24,898 nucleotides of DNA from Didymodactylos carnosus (taxonomy: Eukaryota > Rotifera > Eurotatoria > Philodinida > Philodinidae): contig CAJNOQ010002333.1 in NCBI GenBank assembly GCA_905250885.1, forward strand, positions 1 through 24,898. The letters run 5' to 3'. The notes beneath the pieces are model-generated. The model was not told the origin of the DNA, ran no database searches, and saw only the letters and a list, made by a program, of their open reading frames with translations. Shown in pieces: positions 9,434 through 19,399 of the stretch. The translations under genes and the position numbers were made by a program. Numbering within the stretch: the first letter of the stretch is position 1; each line of letters opens with the position of its first letter.

Positions 9434-11110
9434 GAAAGATTCAAGAGTGATTTCATCAGTGGATTTATTCTGTTTAAATCATCAACTTGCTCTTTGATGA
9501 ATACTTTATAATTTTTTGTAACCATTTGTATTTTTAATATTTGTGTTATTAATTTTGAAAATTTTTCAATAGTTGCCACTTCGCCATACTGTTCTAACAT
9601 ATAATACCACAATAAAGTCATATATTTACACTGAGCAGCGTATACCTGCGCATAATTCGATAAAATTGATTCACTATTATCTAACGATAGACCTTTTGTA
9701 AATATGATAACAATAATAAGTAGATGTATTATACTTGGATCATTTTCTGTTGTGTCTTTTACACTTTGTACTAATTGCAAAAAATCATTACGAATTTCAT
9801 CACCATGACATAATATAAATATTTCTTTACGTTGTTTTAGATTTTCAACGGTTTCATTACATACTCCATTATCATGATCATAAAATAACGATTTTGCTAA
9901 AATGAATACGTGGACTAAATTATATTTTACGAGTAGAAAACGATCATTTTCATCTAATGCTTCGAATTCTGGTATTGTTTTTAGATAATTAATGAGTCTT
10001 AACGCGGTGAAATTTTGTATATCCATCACGTATGTTAAAGCGTCCATTTTATCCTTAATTTGAAGTGGGAGCGATGGTATGGCAGTTGACTGATAAGCAT
10101 TTATGAATGATTCTTCAATATATTTAAGTTGAAGATGATCTATATCGGTAAGTAACCCGCTATCTACTGCTGTTGTGGAATTCATAAGATTTTCAACCAC
10201 CTATAGATAGATAAAACAACAAAGAATTCTACTAGATATTAAGTAAAGTATACATTACACACTCCAGTACTGTTATTATATTTTGGATCAGAATCGTCCT
10301 CCTCATTAACTGTAACGATATCCCCGTGACTGAATCGTCGATTATTTTCCTCCAGACGTTTTCTTCTTCGCGATTTTTCCTCTGGTGTTAGGATGAAATC
10401 TTTTCTCATACCTGAATGAAACAGAATTCAATAAAGAACTAGTAGCTAGAAAACAAATAAATAAAACATTACCCATATAAAAACATCGTTTTAATCGGCA
10501 ACGCTTGCATTGCCGTCTGGCATTTGTTATCTTACAGTTTTCTGATCCAAAACATATGAGTTTATCCTGAAAAACGAAAGATGTTCTATAAGTCGGTTGA
10601 ACTGAGAAAAAGGACATTTACAATCGGTTGTAATGCATTTCTATTGAAAAAAGCCTTGCATGAGCCACAAGTGATCGCATCATAATTATAACCTAATGCT
10701 TTGCCTCCACAGACAACACAAACAAGTTCTGATCTTTTAGATTTCGTTGTAGATGGCGTTACAGTTGGATTTCTGACTTCAGCTTTATTATTTGTTGATG
10801 GTGAACGAAGCATATGTCGATAAATATGATCGTCTATTTCATTCTAAGAAAACGAAAAACACATTATTAGCCATTTGCTTCTCATGTTGATATCGAATTT
10901 ACGTACATGATCAGTTAATTCGGATAATAATGCTAATTCTCGAATATTTCCATTAAAATTTGTCTGATCGAGATCAAACATTTGTGTATCAGCTCCATTT
11001 GTATTTTGTTGAAAATGATTGATTAGTTGTTCATCACCAGTTATGATGATTATTTTTGTCTTTCGATTTTGGCTATCATTGTGTACTGGACTTCGTTTTC
11101 TAATATTCAT
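9430..11110 (-). CDS. Nuclear hormone receptor, 5 exons, 479 aa, with atypical second zinc finger
   Basis: Ligand-regulated transcription factor. Exons: 11110-10907, 10843-10622, 10566-10473, 10411-10263 and 10200-9430, giving 480 codons including TGA; all junctions are GT-AG. Residues 1-109 form a variable N-terminal region. The DNA-binding domain has finger 1 at C110, C113, C127 and C130 (normal 13-residue spacing; P-box region CGSCKAFF instead of the common CEGCKGFF) and finger 2 at C147, C153, C162 and C165. The C153-C162 gap is 8 residues (KITNARRQ), where the family standard is 9. RCRLKRCFYMGMRKDFIL follows, then a basic hinge (residues 187-199) and a ligand-binding domain (about 225-479) in one exon. 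The end (NPLMKSLLNLS) has no Glu in the place expected for an AF-2 activation core. The closest class seems to be NR1-like (vitamin D receptor-type) invertebrate receptors; the ligand is unknown. The (TTTC)n tract and a TATATA word near 11165 lie upstream. Confidence 0.88.
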
Positions 11111-12857
11111 TAATATTATTGTTAAGTGAAAACGAATATTTAAAGACTATTTATACCGTGTATAAGTATATAAAATGTTTGCCGGTGACCGTGCAATGGA
11201 TATAATATTGTTTTTTATACGAATTATAACACGTTTTTCTTTCTTTCTTCTTTCTTTCTTTCTTTGTGCAAGTGAAGGTGAGCTGTTCGTAGGTAAAAAT
11301 AAAATACGAATAACTTTATAAAAAACAGCAGCTTTTCTTTTCTTTGTTCTTGTTCTTTTCACGTCAAGAGACTTTTGTTCATGGTATACAAAATTTTCTT
11401 TTTTTTATTAAAGTAGTTTGAAAAAAAAGGCCAAAAAACACTTTGGTTTCTTTTCGCCTTTTGCAAATGTTAAGGATGAATTCATGAATAAAATAAATAT
11501 TCATAAATCTTATATACCGATTTGATGTTTTCCAAACTAGAATCTTAAAAAAATGTTTTCTTCACAGAATAAAGACAGATATGCACTTATGTTTCTTTAA
11601 GAAAATTGATGCATGAAAAAAAAATTATCGTTTTAGTATCGTGTTAGGTTTAGAAAGAAAGAAATTAAATTCACGATTATTTTTTTAAGATGCAGAAGTT
11701 GGCATAGCCACCAGAAAGTTCTGTCATAGAGACAAACGTACATTTTTTAGATCAAAATAATTCTGAAAATGCATCTAAACCCGTTTTTTTTATCTCAAAG
11801 GTAGAGCGAGACTCATGGGTCCAAACTCATCCTTCCATAAACTGAACGAAAAACACATAATGACGCTCCTTGATTTTAAGAAACGTTCAAACGCGCTTAG
11901 ACGCATCTGATGTCAACTTATCTTTGACACCGAAAATGTTTTGAGCGCTACTAGACATGTTTATTTTATGACTGTATTTGGGTTTATACACATTTTTTCA
12001 TCTCAATCAGTAGAAAAACGTTAGCTAAGTTCACATGTTCGAATCTCTCTCTATTCGTACAAAAATTGATTTTGTGTTTTTCGATAGTTTTAGTTTAGAA
12101 TACTATAATGGAATATTCTTCTGCTTGTATTCTGACAGAATAAAGCTTTTATAAAAAAAAAAAAGAAAAACGCTGAGACATTGAATTTCTGAAAAATCTA
12201 CTTGAAGAAAAACAAGCCTTGAAAATAAGAAGAAAAATAAAAAAAAGATTCTATAAGAAAGAAATTGTTTCTAGGCGGGCCAGAATGATGAATTATATCA
12301 ATTATAGAATTTTTCTAAAGTTTTTCCTACCAAATATAATCTTAAAATCTTCTGACATACTTTCTCTTCTCAGATTCCTAGAACACTGTGAAAGTTTATA
12401 ACAAATACGACTATTCAAACTAAGTATGACTGATCAATACAAAAACGCAACCACATAGCTCGAATGAAAAGCGAGATACGCCCGGATATGCATGAAAAGA
12501 ATGGTCAACATTTTTTCGAAAATAGCTGTGTAGACGTGCTAGACATTAGAAAATTGAAGACATCTTGATTATGCGCGACTAAGAGTGTCCAGAGTTCTTT
12601 TTGTCGTTTAATTCTTTTATCTATAGACATGTTTTTTTTAATATCAAGAAGAAAAATAGCAAAATTTTCCAAGCAGAACATCCTGTCTTTAATATCCTGT
12701 GATTTTTCCATTTTTTGACATCAACTTAGCTGTATGAATGAGTGGGTCTTTCACACATAATGTCTTTTACAGAAATTTAAATAATACTCTGTTCTGAATG
12801 TTTGGTAACGCATCATCCTTTATTATAAATAATCAACTTTTTAACATATCTAAAATA
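11111..12857. other. Intergenic region upstream of the nuclear receptor
   Basis: No gene recognised. The part next to 11110 should hold the receptor promoter (TATATA-containing stretch near 11160-11172, minus strand). Short frames at 12219-12401 and 12505-12711 are A/K-rich and without domains. A GTTCGAATC word near 12031 resembles a tRNA B box, but no tRNA fold surrounds it. Confidence 0.45.
11234..11265. repeat. (TTTC)n microsatellite
   Basis: About seven imperfect TTTC units lie 125-155 bp upstream of the nuclear receptor start codon. On the gene strand this is a GAAA run. It is likely to vary in length between alleles. Confidence 0.8.
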
Positions 12858-13556
12858 TCAAACAGCATGGTGCTGACAATCTGAAATAAGAAAAATTTCT
12901 TGTCACAGTTCTTATTATGCTGCTCTTAGCTGACAATCTAAACGAATGTCATGAGAAACGTTGTGTAAAACTTACATTTATTATCTTTTATTATTCGAGC
13001 ATCTAAAATCAAGGCTGTTTCTTTACTGTTATGATAACCACTCATTATTCGACCAATACTAAAACTAGAGCAACAGAGAAAAACAATAGATCGTTGTAAA
13101 TAGCAACTGATTTTTTATTTACCAATATACTTCATGTAACTCTCTTATTTCTATCCATTGTAATGACCAACGATGTCCATATTTCTTCTCCTTATGCCAC
13201 ACATATATTTGTTTAATCTACATAAACACATTTCAATTAGATTCTAATTACACCTGTAAAATGTTTAACATACTTTTCCTATTTGTTTTGTATCACTTAC
13301 ATAAAAAATATAAACACCGCCCTTGACCATTTTATGATTCATTGATGACAACTTCATGACATTACTCGTACCTTCTTCCCCGATGACTTTTATAAACAGA
13401 TGTGACACTATCTTGCCAAATATTTTTGCACGAATCAAATATTCGGTTTCTATCCAAGGAGATCATATTTTGCTCAAGTATCAAAGTAAAGAGCGTATAA
13501 CAAATGAATACCTGGTAAATCGGTACCAGCGAATATATGAGTATTACATCTTGATT
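12858..13556 (-). CDS. PLAT/LH2-domain protein, 3' part (4-5 exons), partial
   Basis: Exons: 13449-13274, 13217-13123, 13064-12976 and 12880-12858 (TGA at 12860-12858), all GT-AG with matching phases. A further tentative 45-nt exon at 13556-13512 fits by phase and by the 62-nt intron after it. The translation begins TEYLIRAKIFGK, continues with HLFIKVIGEEGTSNVMKL, then IKQIYVWHKEKKYGHRWSLQ and WIEIRELHEVY, and ends shortly after ALILDARIIKDNK. This is the beta-sandwich pattern of PLAT domains: an I-x-V strand, a middle I-x-I-W-H segment, then W-x-L-x-W-I-x-I. PLAT domains mediate lipid or protein contacts in lipoxygenases, polycystins and LOXHD1-type proteins. Exon phases (1-0, 0-2, 2-1) equal those of the PLAT exons at 17773-19399 on the same strand, so this may be the 3' end of the same gene. 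The 5' end is not resolved. Confidence 0.65.
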
Positions 13557-15102
13557 CTACAAAATATTAATATCTATTATCGTTACTGAAAATGATATTC
13601 TTTACTGTTCGCTTTAATATTCTGAGCGCTAAACTAGACTCCCTCAAAATGCTACTTTCGTCGAGAATTTTGAAGTTTGTTTTTCTTACGAATAGATATG
13701 CATGGTTTTTTTCCGCTACTCTATAGCCCTTGTCGTTCTCAAGTTACTCAAAAGATTCGTTCAAGAAATAGTGGTACATCTGAGATAAAAAGTATTACTG
13801 TCAATTAATTTGGACTCATGAGAAACGTGTTCCAATGATGAAGTCGATTGTTGGTAATCTTCAAACGCATTATTATTTGACGCTAAAATTATCATTACTA
13901 AGCATCACCATTTCACCAAAGTTGTTTGATGTTTTTCTTTCACTTACGATTTGTCAAACACGGTGGATATATAATTTTCTCTAATTTGGTATATATACGG
14001 GCGTCACTTGAGTTGCTAATAAGCGGTTCATTGAGTGTATAACTTTAAGAAGAATATAGTGAATAAAGAGAATTTTCTCATTTTTTTCTAACATACCAAT
14101 AATTTCTTTGATATGTAATGTCTCGAATATTAAAAATAATAAACGTTATTGATATGTTCGTTTACGCAAAGATCGAACAAAAAACGCAAACAGTTTTGCG
14201 ATTCATCAACTATTTGAAATCTAGGATAGAATTCGATCGGAAATCCCACGATATGGGAAACTATCGCACGGATGGTGAAAAGTGTAGAATAAAGAATTTT
14301 TTTAAGCACGGTTGTTTTCTGTTTTGAGCATGAGTGGTATTTTTCCCTGTCAAAAAAAATCGTTTACAGTTTGAGGCATAGCTTTTTTCCGATTTGCGGA
14401 CACCTTTAAAAAAATAAGATATAATTGAATTTAAGATTGGTTTGGCACGATTTTTTTACGTGATATGCATGGACGATCAATCACCATTTGGACCATCCTC
14501 TGTGCAATGCTTCAAAAAAATGTCTCCATTGTTCAATCGATTTGTATGAAATTTTGGCAGATGAAAGATTATTTTTAAAAAGGTTACGATAACTGGAGCC
14601 AAGAATATTGAATTGTTGATGAGTTGTAGGTGTCGTAAGATGTAAAATGGGGCTATTTGTGAGGTACAGTTTACTCAGAATAGGTAGTAGCTAGGAGCCC
14701 GGATTTGTTTTAAATGAAATTAGACACCTAAACCTAAAAAATGACTGATATTTTTGTTGAATTTCGTCTCCGTTAGTTTTCGGTAGACATTTTAAGGTAA
14801 AAATTCAGAAAAATGCTTCTCGCTGCTTAGTAAAATGCATTTTTCTCAATAGGAAAGCGAAATTCAAAACATGATCTGTAACTTTGCGCATTCATGTTTT
14901 AGCTAGCAGACAAATAGAGTTCACCAAATTGCGATGAGCCACTCCTGAGAAAAATATATCTTACTGCCTGAGAAATACCTCTTTGAGAAAAATGTAATAA
15001 ACGTTTGAAGTCCATAGAACTCTCTCCAATGGAAACGAAATAAATCATTGTGAAAGCTTCCCATAACCTAAGTTTTTCATCCAGTTCGACATCGATTTTC
15101 TA
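13557..15102. other. Unassigned region between the two PLAT exon groups
   Basis: If the PLAT exons form one gene, at least two exons (second and third of a module) should lie between 13.6 and 17.8 kb. A weak candidate is a frame opening behind an AG at 13882 (minus strand), but its stop comes too early for the module. Otherwise I see only AT-rich sequence and no RNA gene. Confidence 0.35.
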
Positions 15103-15773
15103 CATTATTGGGAATTATTTATAGAAAATCCTCAGCGAATTTTCGTCTAGAAAATCTTCAGAGATTTTATATACGGACTTTTCGAAAATCAAAAAGTCAG
15201 ATTATTTTCTACTTTCTAGAAAATGGCTGAAGATAAACTTTTTCACCGTGTTAAAAGCTATTGAACTTCGAAGTTGAGTGGCGTGTATTATTTCAGCTGA
15301 TGAGAACATGGATCTCTCAACTCGACTTTGTCTTAACCAGGCCAACCATTTCCAGTACCTCTTTGTGATCTCCAAGTGTTATACAACAACAATACTTCTC
15401 GAAGAATATGCTGATTTGCAAAAACTGAAAGAACTTTCGGAATCTACTAACATTTCCGATGTTAAATACTAAAAGGAGTAGAGATCTATTGCAGGTCAAC
15501 TTGTTGCAATGTAGGCTTTAATAGATGCGAAAGAAGCAAGAAAAAAATCACCGATTCCTCTTCTTAGAAAATCGAATTCGATTTTCCAACTTTTTAGAAA
15601 TTCCTTATCGATTTTCTGCCAAATGAGAAAAGTCAATTTATAGAAAATCAACATTTTCTAAACAGTCAGAAAATCGCGGAGGATTTTATAAAAGTTGGAA
15701 AATCCTTGACGATTTTCCTTGACGATTTTCCAGATCGATTTTCTATAAAGTAGAATAATTCCAAATTACAGTG
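15103..15773. repeat. TA-flanked MITE-like element with TAGAAAATC palindromes and unique middle
   Basis: A 671-bp block is flanked by TA on both sides (15101-15102 and 15774-15775). Its ends are imperfect inverted repeats: CATTATTGGGAATTATT on the left, and CACTGTAATTTGGAATTATT as the reverse complement of the right end. Both sub-terminal parts (to about 15240, and from about 15560) consist of repeated TAGAAAATC/GATTTTCTA half-palindromes. The middle (about 15250-15550) is different sequence with a 64-codon plus-strand frame (15278-15472) that has no recognised domain. TA target and CACTG-type ends are typical of Tc1/mariner-related non-autonomous elements; no transposase is present. Confidence 0.55.
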
Positions 15774-16814
15774 TAGATATTTTCGCTAGGATTAGTTCTT
15801 TATTAGAGCCAATCTAATATTCTGTGAATGAGGCGAAATGGCTGAGCCACAATCCTGTGTGCGTGGAACAGAACCGAACTGATCGTCGCCACATCCTGCG
15901 AGTCACTAACAAAGCGATCATCCACCGAGGATATTCACAATTCTTATAAAAACATCAATCTTTCATGCATTTCTCACTTCTATGCATTTTTATTTTGAGA
16001 TCTTTACACAGTAAACATCGATTGCGAGAAAGAACATAGAAAAAGTCCTTAAATACAATGCATTTTTTGAGAAAGAAGATTTTGATCTACAGTGAAATTT
16101 CTATTCAGGAGTTTATATTCTACTTTATATTATACTGGAACTGCTGTATACCCAGATAGAGCTCTACGCCCATTGTACATCTATAATAAACCTCTAAAAA
16201 TGGTACATGGTGCGCATCATATGCATTTTGTACAATAGATACGCATGACGTACGCGCACGTTGTTTACAGATGTGCGCGTGTGGTCCGACCTTAGATATG
16301 TTTTAAATTTCGTACGCGTGGGATAGACGTGTAAAGGAAATTTACCAAGGTCAGAATTTGTGCTATACACCTTTACAAGATTTGTCTTCATATCAAAAAA
16401 ACGAAAACATGCTTCATATAAACGCATATATATACTCATCTAACATTTTTGAAAGTGAAAATAATGAATCAAAGAATAACATTAACTAATACCCAGCGGA
16501 GAAAAGCGCCCAATCTTGATATGAATAGGACATGTATTAGACTAATAATACAAGATTTCAATTCGCTGTATGTCGGCAGAGAAGAGATCAGTTATTAAGA
16601 ATATTTTATTGCTAATACCCAGTATTAGGTCTCGTACTATTATCTATGTACCTTTCAGTATTTATAAGAAAAGAAGATAAGCGTATCATCAAATTACTAA
16701 AATATTATTGGAGTTTTGCAAGAAATATCTTTATTTTTGCTAGTCATAAGAAACCATTTAGAAATCAGTTATTTATGTTTTTGTTTTATCCGAATTGCGG
16801 TCGGATTTTATATA
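15774..16814. other. Non-coding, no gene recognised
   Basis: Local CpG-containing stretches occur around 15840-15920 and 16200-16330, unlike the AT-rich surroundings, but no protein or RNA signature was found. The minus frame at 16194-16439 is unassigned. The word TAATACCCAG recurs at about 16487 and 16613. Confidence 0.4.
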
Positions 16815-16975
16815 AATTGTGAACGCGACGCGATCCAAGCCGGGAACGCGATACAACCTAATTTAAATCTCGAACATGGCGCGATGTTTTGAAGCGCGAG
16901 AGCAACTTAATCTTAACCGAGAACACGACGAGACTCGAAGCGCGAACGCGGTGCGCTAGAATTTTCGCGGCGCAT
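16815..16975. repeat. CpG-rich minisatellite, about three 50-bp units
   Basis: Units start at GAACGCGACGCGA (16821), GAACATGGCGCGA (16872) and GAACACGACGAGA (16921), spaced 51 and 49 bp. Each contains a second AAGC plus GCG-rich half. G+C and CpG content are far above the flanks. Units have diverged, so the array is old or degenerate. Confidence 0.6.
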
Positions 16976-17007
16976 TAGCTAACTTTTCGTCGCATCAAAA
17001 GAGTATA

Positions 17008-17291
17008 CAATGTAACCTTGAATTAATTTCCACTTTATAGAAAATCGCTGGGGATTTTCTAGTTTATAGAAATTCCTCGACGAATTTCCAGCTTTCTACG
17101 AAATGTTGATTTTCTAGTTTATAGAAAATCGACTTGAATTTCCATAAATTCCATATTCTATAAAGGTGGAGAATCGCTGAGGATTTTCTATAAACTGGAA
17201 AATCGCCGGCCATTTTCTAGTTTATACAAACTCAATCGAATTTCTATAGATAATTTCCAAGAATCTGGAAATTCGAATCAGAACAACAGTG
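17008..17291. repeat. Second TA-flanked MITE-like element of the TAGAAAATC family
   Basis: A 284-bp element with TA on both sides (17006-17007 and 17292-17293). The left end CAATGTAACCTTGAATTA pairs imperfectly with the reverse complement of the right end, CACTGTTGTTCTGATTCGAA, and both run into ATTTCC. The interior carries the same TAGAAAATC/GATTTTCTA units as the element at 15103-15773, and both share the segment ACTTTATAGAAAATCG next to an end. No coding capacity. It lies about 480 bp past the last visible exon of the upstream PLAT group. Confidence 0.6.
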
Positions 17292-17772
17292 TAGGCCATT
17301 CTTATACGAAACCTTGTAGAAGCATGAGATAGAACTTGTTAATTTTTAAAACTTGGCAAGCAAAAACAGTAAAGGAAACAAAAATCTGCTGAATTTTCTG
17401 CTAGTTCTACCTCATTTTAGAGCTTTCAGCGGTGCTAACAATTACAGATTCACCATCCTGAAGTGGTTTACTGTGAAGTCACGATTATGCCGCAATATAA
17501 GCAATTTGAACACGATCCAGTCGCGAAACAGGTATTGCGCGGCAAGATTACCATGGCTTCGCGACACGCAATGAAGCACGGATTCTACTAGGGTCACTAT
17601 GACACTTAAACAACAATGAACCACGCTTCCATTACTGACCTCTTATTTCAATCCATGCGCAATTCCATTCGATATGAGTGGTTAATTTACTTGTTAATTT
17701 TATTTTAGCTTCGGTTATCTACACAAAAGAGTCATGATTTCTTTTCTACACGCACGAGACTTATCCGCTTAC
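17292..17772. other. Expected continuation of the PLAT gene, exon not identified
   Basis: The preceding exon ends at a GTAAGC donor, so another exon should follow on the minus strand. The only suggestive frame (17442-17624) contains FKLLILRHNRDF and NHFRMV, vaguely like the middle of a PLAT domain. It lacks a suitable 3' splice site and uses CpG-rich codons unlike the neighbours. I do not call it. Confidence 0.35.
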
Positions 17773-19399
17773 TTCACAATCACCCACGTTTGTATTGACA
17801 AGAACAAAAAAGTCGATGTTATCTTTGAGAAATGGTATTGGATGTGTTTCAGATGCATTCAATGCTTCATTATGAACTTTTCCATTAGCAAATTTAAGGT
17901 GAAGATGAACCGTACTGTTACCAGTTATATCAGAAATATCATTTGATTTGCTTGAAACAGTAAATAGAGTAGACTCTAAACAAAAATTGCCGTACACATA
18001 TCGACGAAGGTAGACGACCTATTATTACCTTTTGTCAAATCGTACACAGGCAGATCAACGGTTTGTTCCAAATCTGGACCAAACCAATGATTTACAATAA
18101 AACTGCAAGTAGAAAAAATGTTTAGTTCTAGATTTTTATATAAAGTATACCACATTACTAACAAATATTTTTCTTCATTAGAACTGTTAATAGCTTCGAC
18201 GCTTTCACAATACCATGGTTTTCCGTCAAGACTATCACACCATATGATTATTCGATCTAACTGAAAATCAATGTATATTTATATACTCATTTTTTAATAT
18301 CAATAAAATATTGAAAATCTTACTTTTCCCACATCAATTGCTTGTAATGATGATATATAGAAAATATCTTTTTGTCCTGATCGAAACGGTTGTATTTTGT
18401 TGTTATTATTGACATCTATTAGATCATTCAAATCAAATGGTATGGTTGATGCACTATCACCTACTAATGCCACACGAATGTAAGCATTCCTACAACTACT
18501 AATTGAACCTGTTCGAATGATTATTGTATATTTTGGAGCTAAAGATATAGACAACCGTAAGTATCATCTCATTATGAAATAGTTTCTCAAACTTTCTACT
18601 TGAATATCACAGAATTCTTATAGTGCGATTTGTTTTTCAAATATCAAATTTTAATATCCCTTTTGAGGGGTTACGTACCTAGATTAACTGGTCCTTCTCT
18701 AACCATAACATCAATTGTTTGTCCATAATTTGTATCAAGCCAACGATGAACAGGAAAACTAAATGAAAACTATTCTTTTCCTAATGTTTTGTATCCCTAT
18801 CTATCGTTTCTTTCACTTCAATATATCTTTCTTCTCATTTTCTTCAACTAATTCAATCCAATTTACTTTCCATCTTGCCTCACTGTTAATCTTTATTCGA
18901 GCTAATGTGATCTAAAACAGATGAAGAAATATTTAACAAAGAGATCAGTTACCTTTTGCCCACAGAATAATTTCTGTTTATTATACGCGCCATCCATAGT
19001 ACATGAAGTGATCAAAATATTGAGCTTTGCTAACTTTTTTAATTACTTTTTAGCTAATTTAGAATCTTTTTTTGTTTCATGCAAATTTATTTCATGCTTT
19101 TTTTTTCATGCAAAAGTGGACGAGATGGTTAGGATAAATACGTATTCTCAATGAAAGTCAATCGCATTTACCGTTCCAACATCAAAAAGTTCAACAGATT
19201 TTTTATAAATATCATTATTTTGTTGATCTAACTCTTTTAATGGTATCGATATTGTTTGTGTTAAACCTCGATCACCCTTGAAAAATATCGATATTTCACT
19301 TTTTCCATTTTCATTCTGTGCACACTCGTTTGTTTTGTTAAATGTTTCGCAGCCAGTCTTCATACGCAATAAATACGGAATCATGTTCAAATAATTTAA
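17773..19399 (-). CDS. Multi-PLAT/LH2-domain protein, 7 exons seen, both ends unresolved
   Basis: Exons: 19399-19172, 18911-18817, 18758-18679, 18538-18324, 18260-18163, 18102-18029 and 17975-17773; all GT-AG, phase-consistent. PLAT 1 (exons 1-3) begins MIPYLLRMKTGC, has SEISIFFKGDRGLTQTISIP, the W-x-V-x-W-I-x-L strand (ARWKVNWIELVEE), and closes with FPVHRWLDTNYGQTIDV. PLAT 2 (exons 4-6) begins PKYTIIIRTGSI, has QKDIFYISSLQAIDVGK and LDRIIIWCDSLDGKPWY, and ends VNHWFGPDLEQTVDLP. PLAT 3 starts in exon 7 (STLFTVSSKSNDI) and stops mid-domain at a GTAAGC donor. Such tandem PLAT proteins resemble LOXHD1-like lipid- or membrane-associated proteins. No catalytic lipoxygenase domain is seen. The first exon opens at a 3' splice site with an in-frame ATG 15 nt inside (19384); no upstream start exon or signal peptide could be joined. 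It may continue into 13556-12858. Confidence 0.75.

Noticed and set aside
12010..12045. TTAGCTAAG and GTTCGAATC resembling tRNA A and B boxes
   Set aside because: They are about 10 bp apart, far too close for a tRNA, and no cloverleaf can be formed.
13805..13882. Minus frame behind an AG at 13883-13884 reading RQIIMRLKITNNRLHHWNTF, like PLAT exon b
   Set aside because: A stop comes after about 25 codons and no phase-2 donor fits where the module needs it; the Trp position alone is not enough.
17442..17624. Minus frame with FKLLILRHNRDF and NHFRMV, similar to the middle of a PLAT domain
   Set aside because: No phase-0 3' splice site before it, the frame stops immediately after, and codons are CpG-rich unlike the real PLAT exons. 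Too weak to call as the missing exon.
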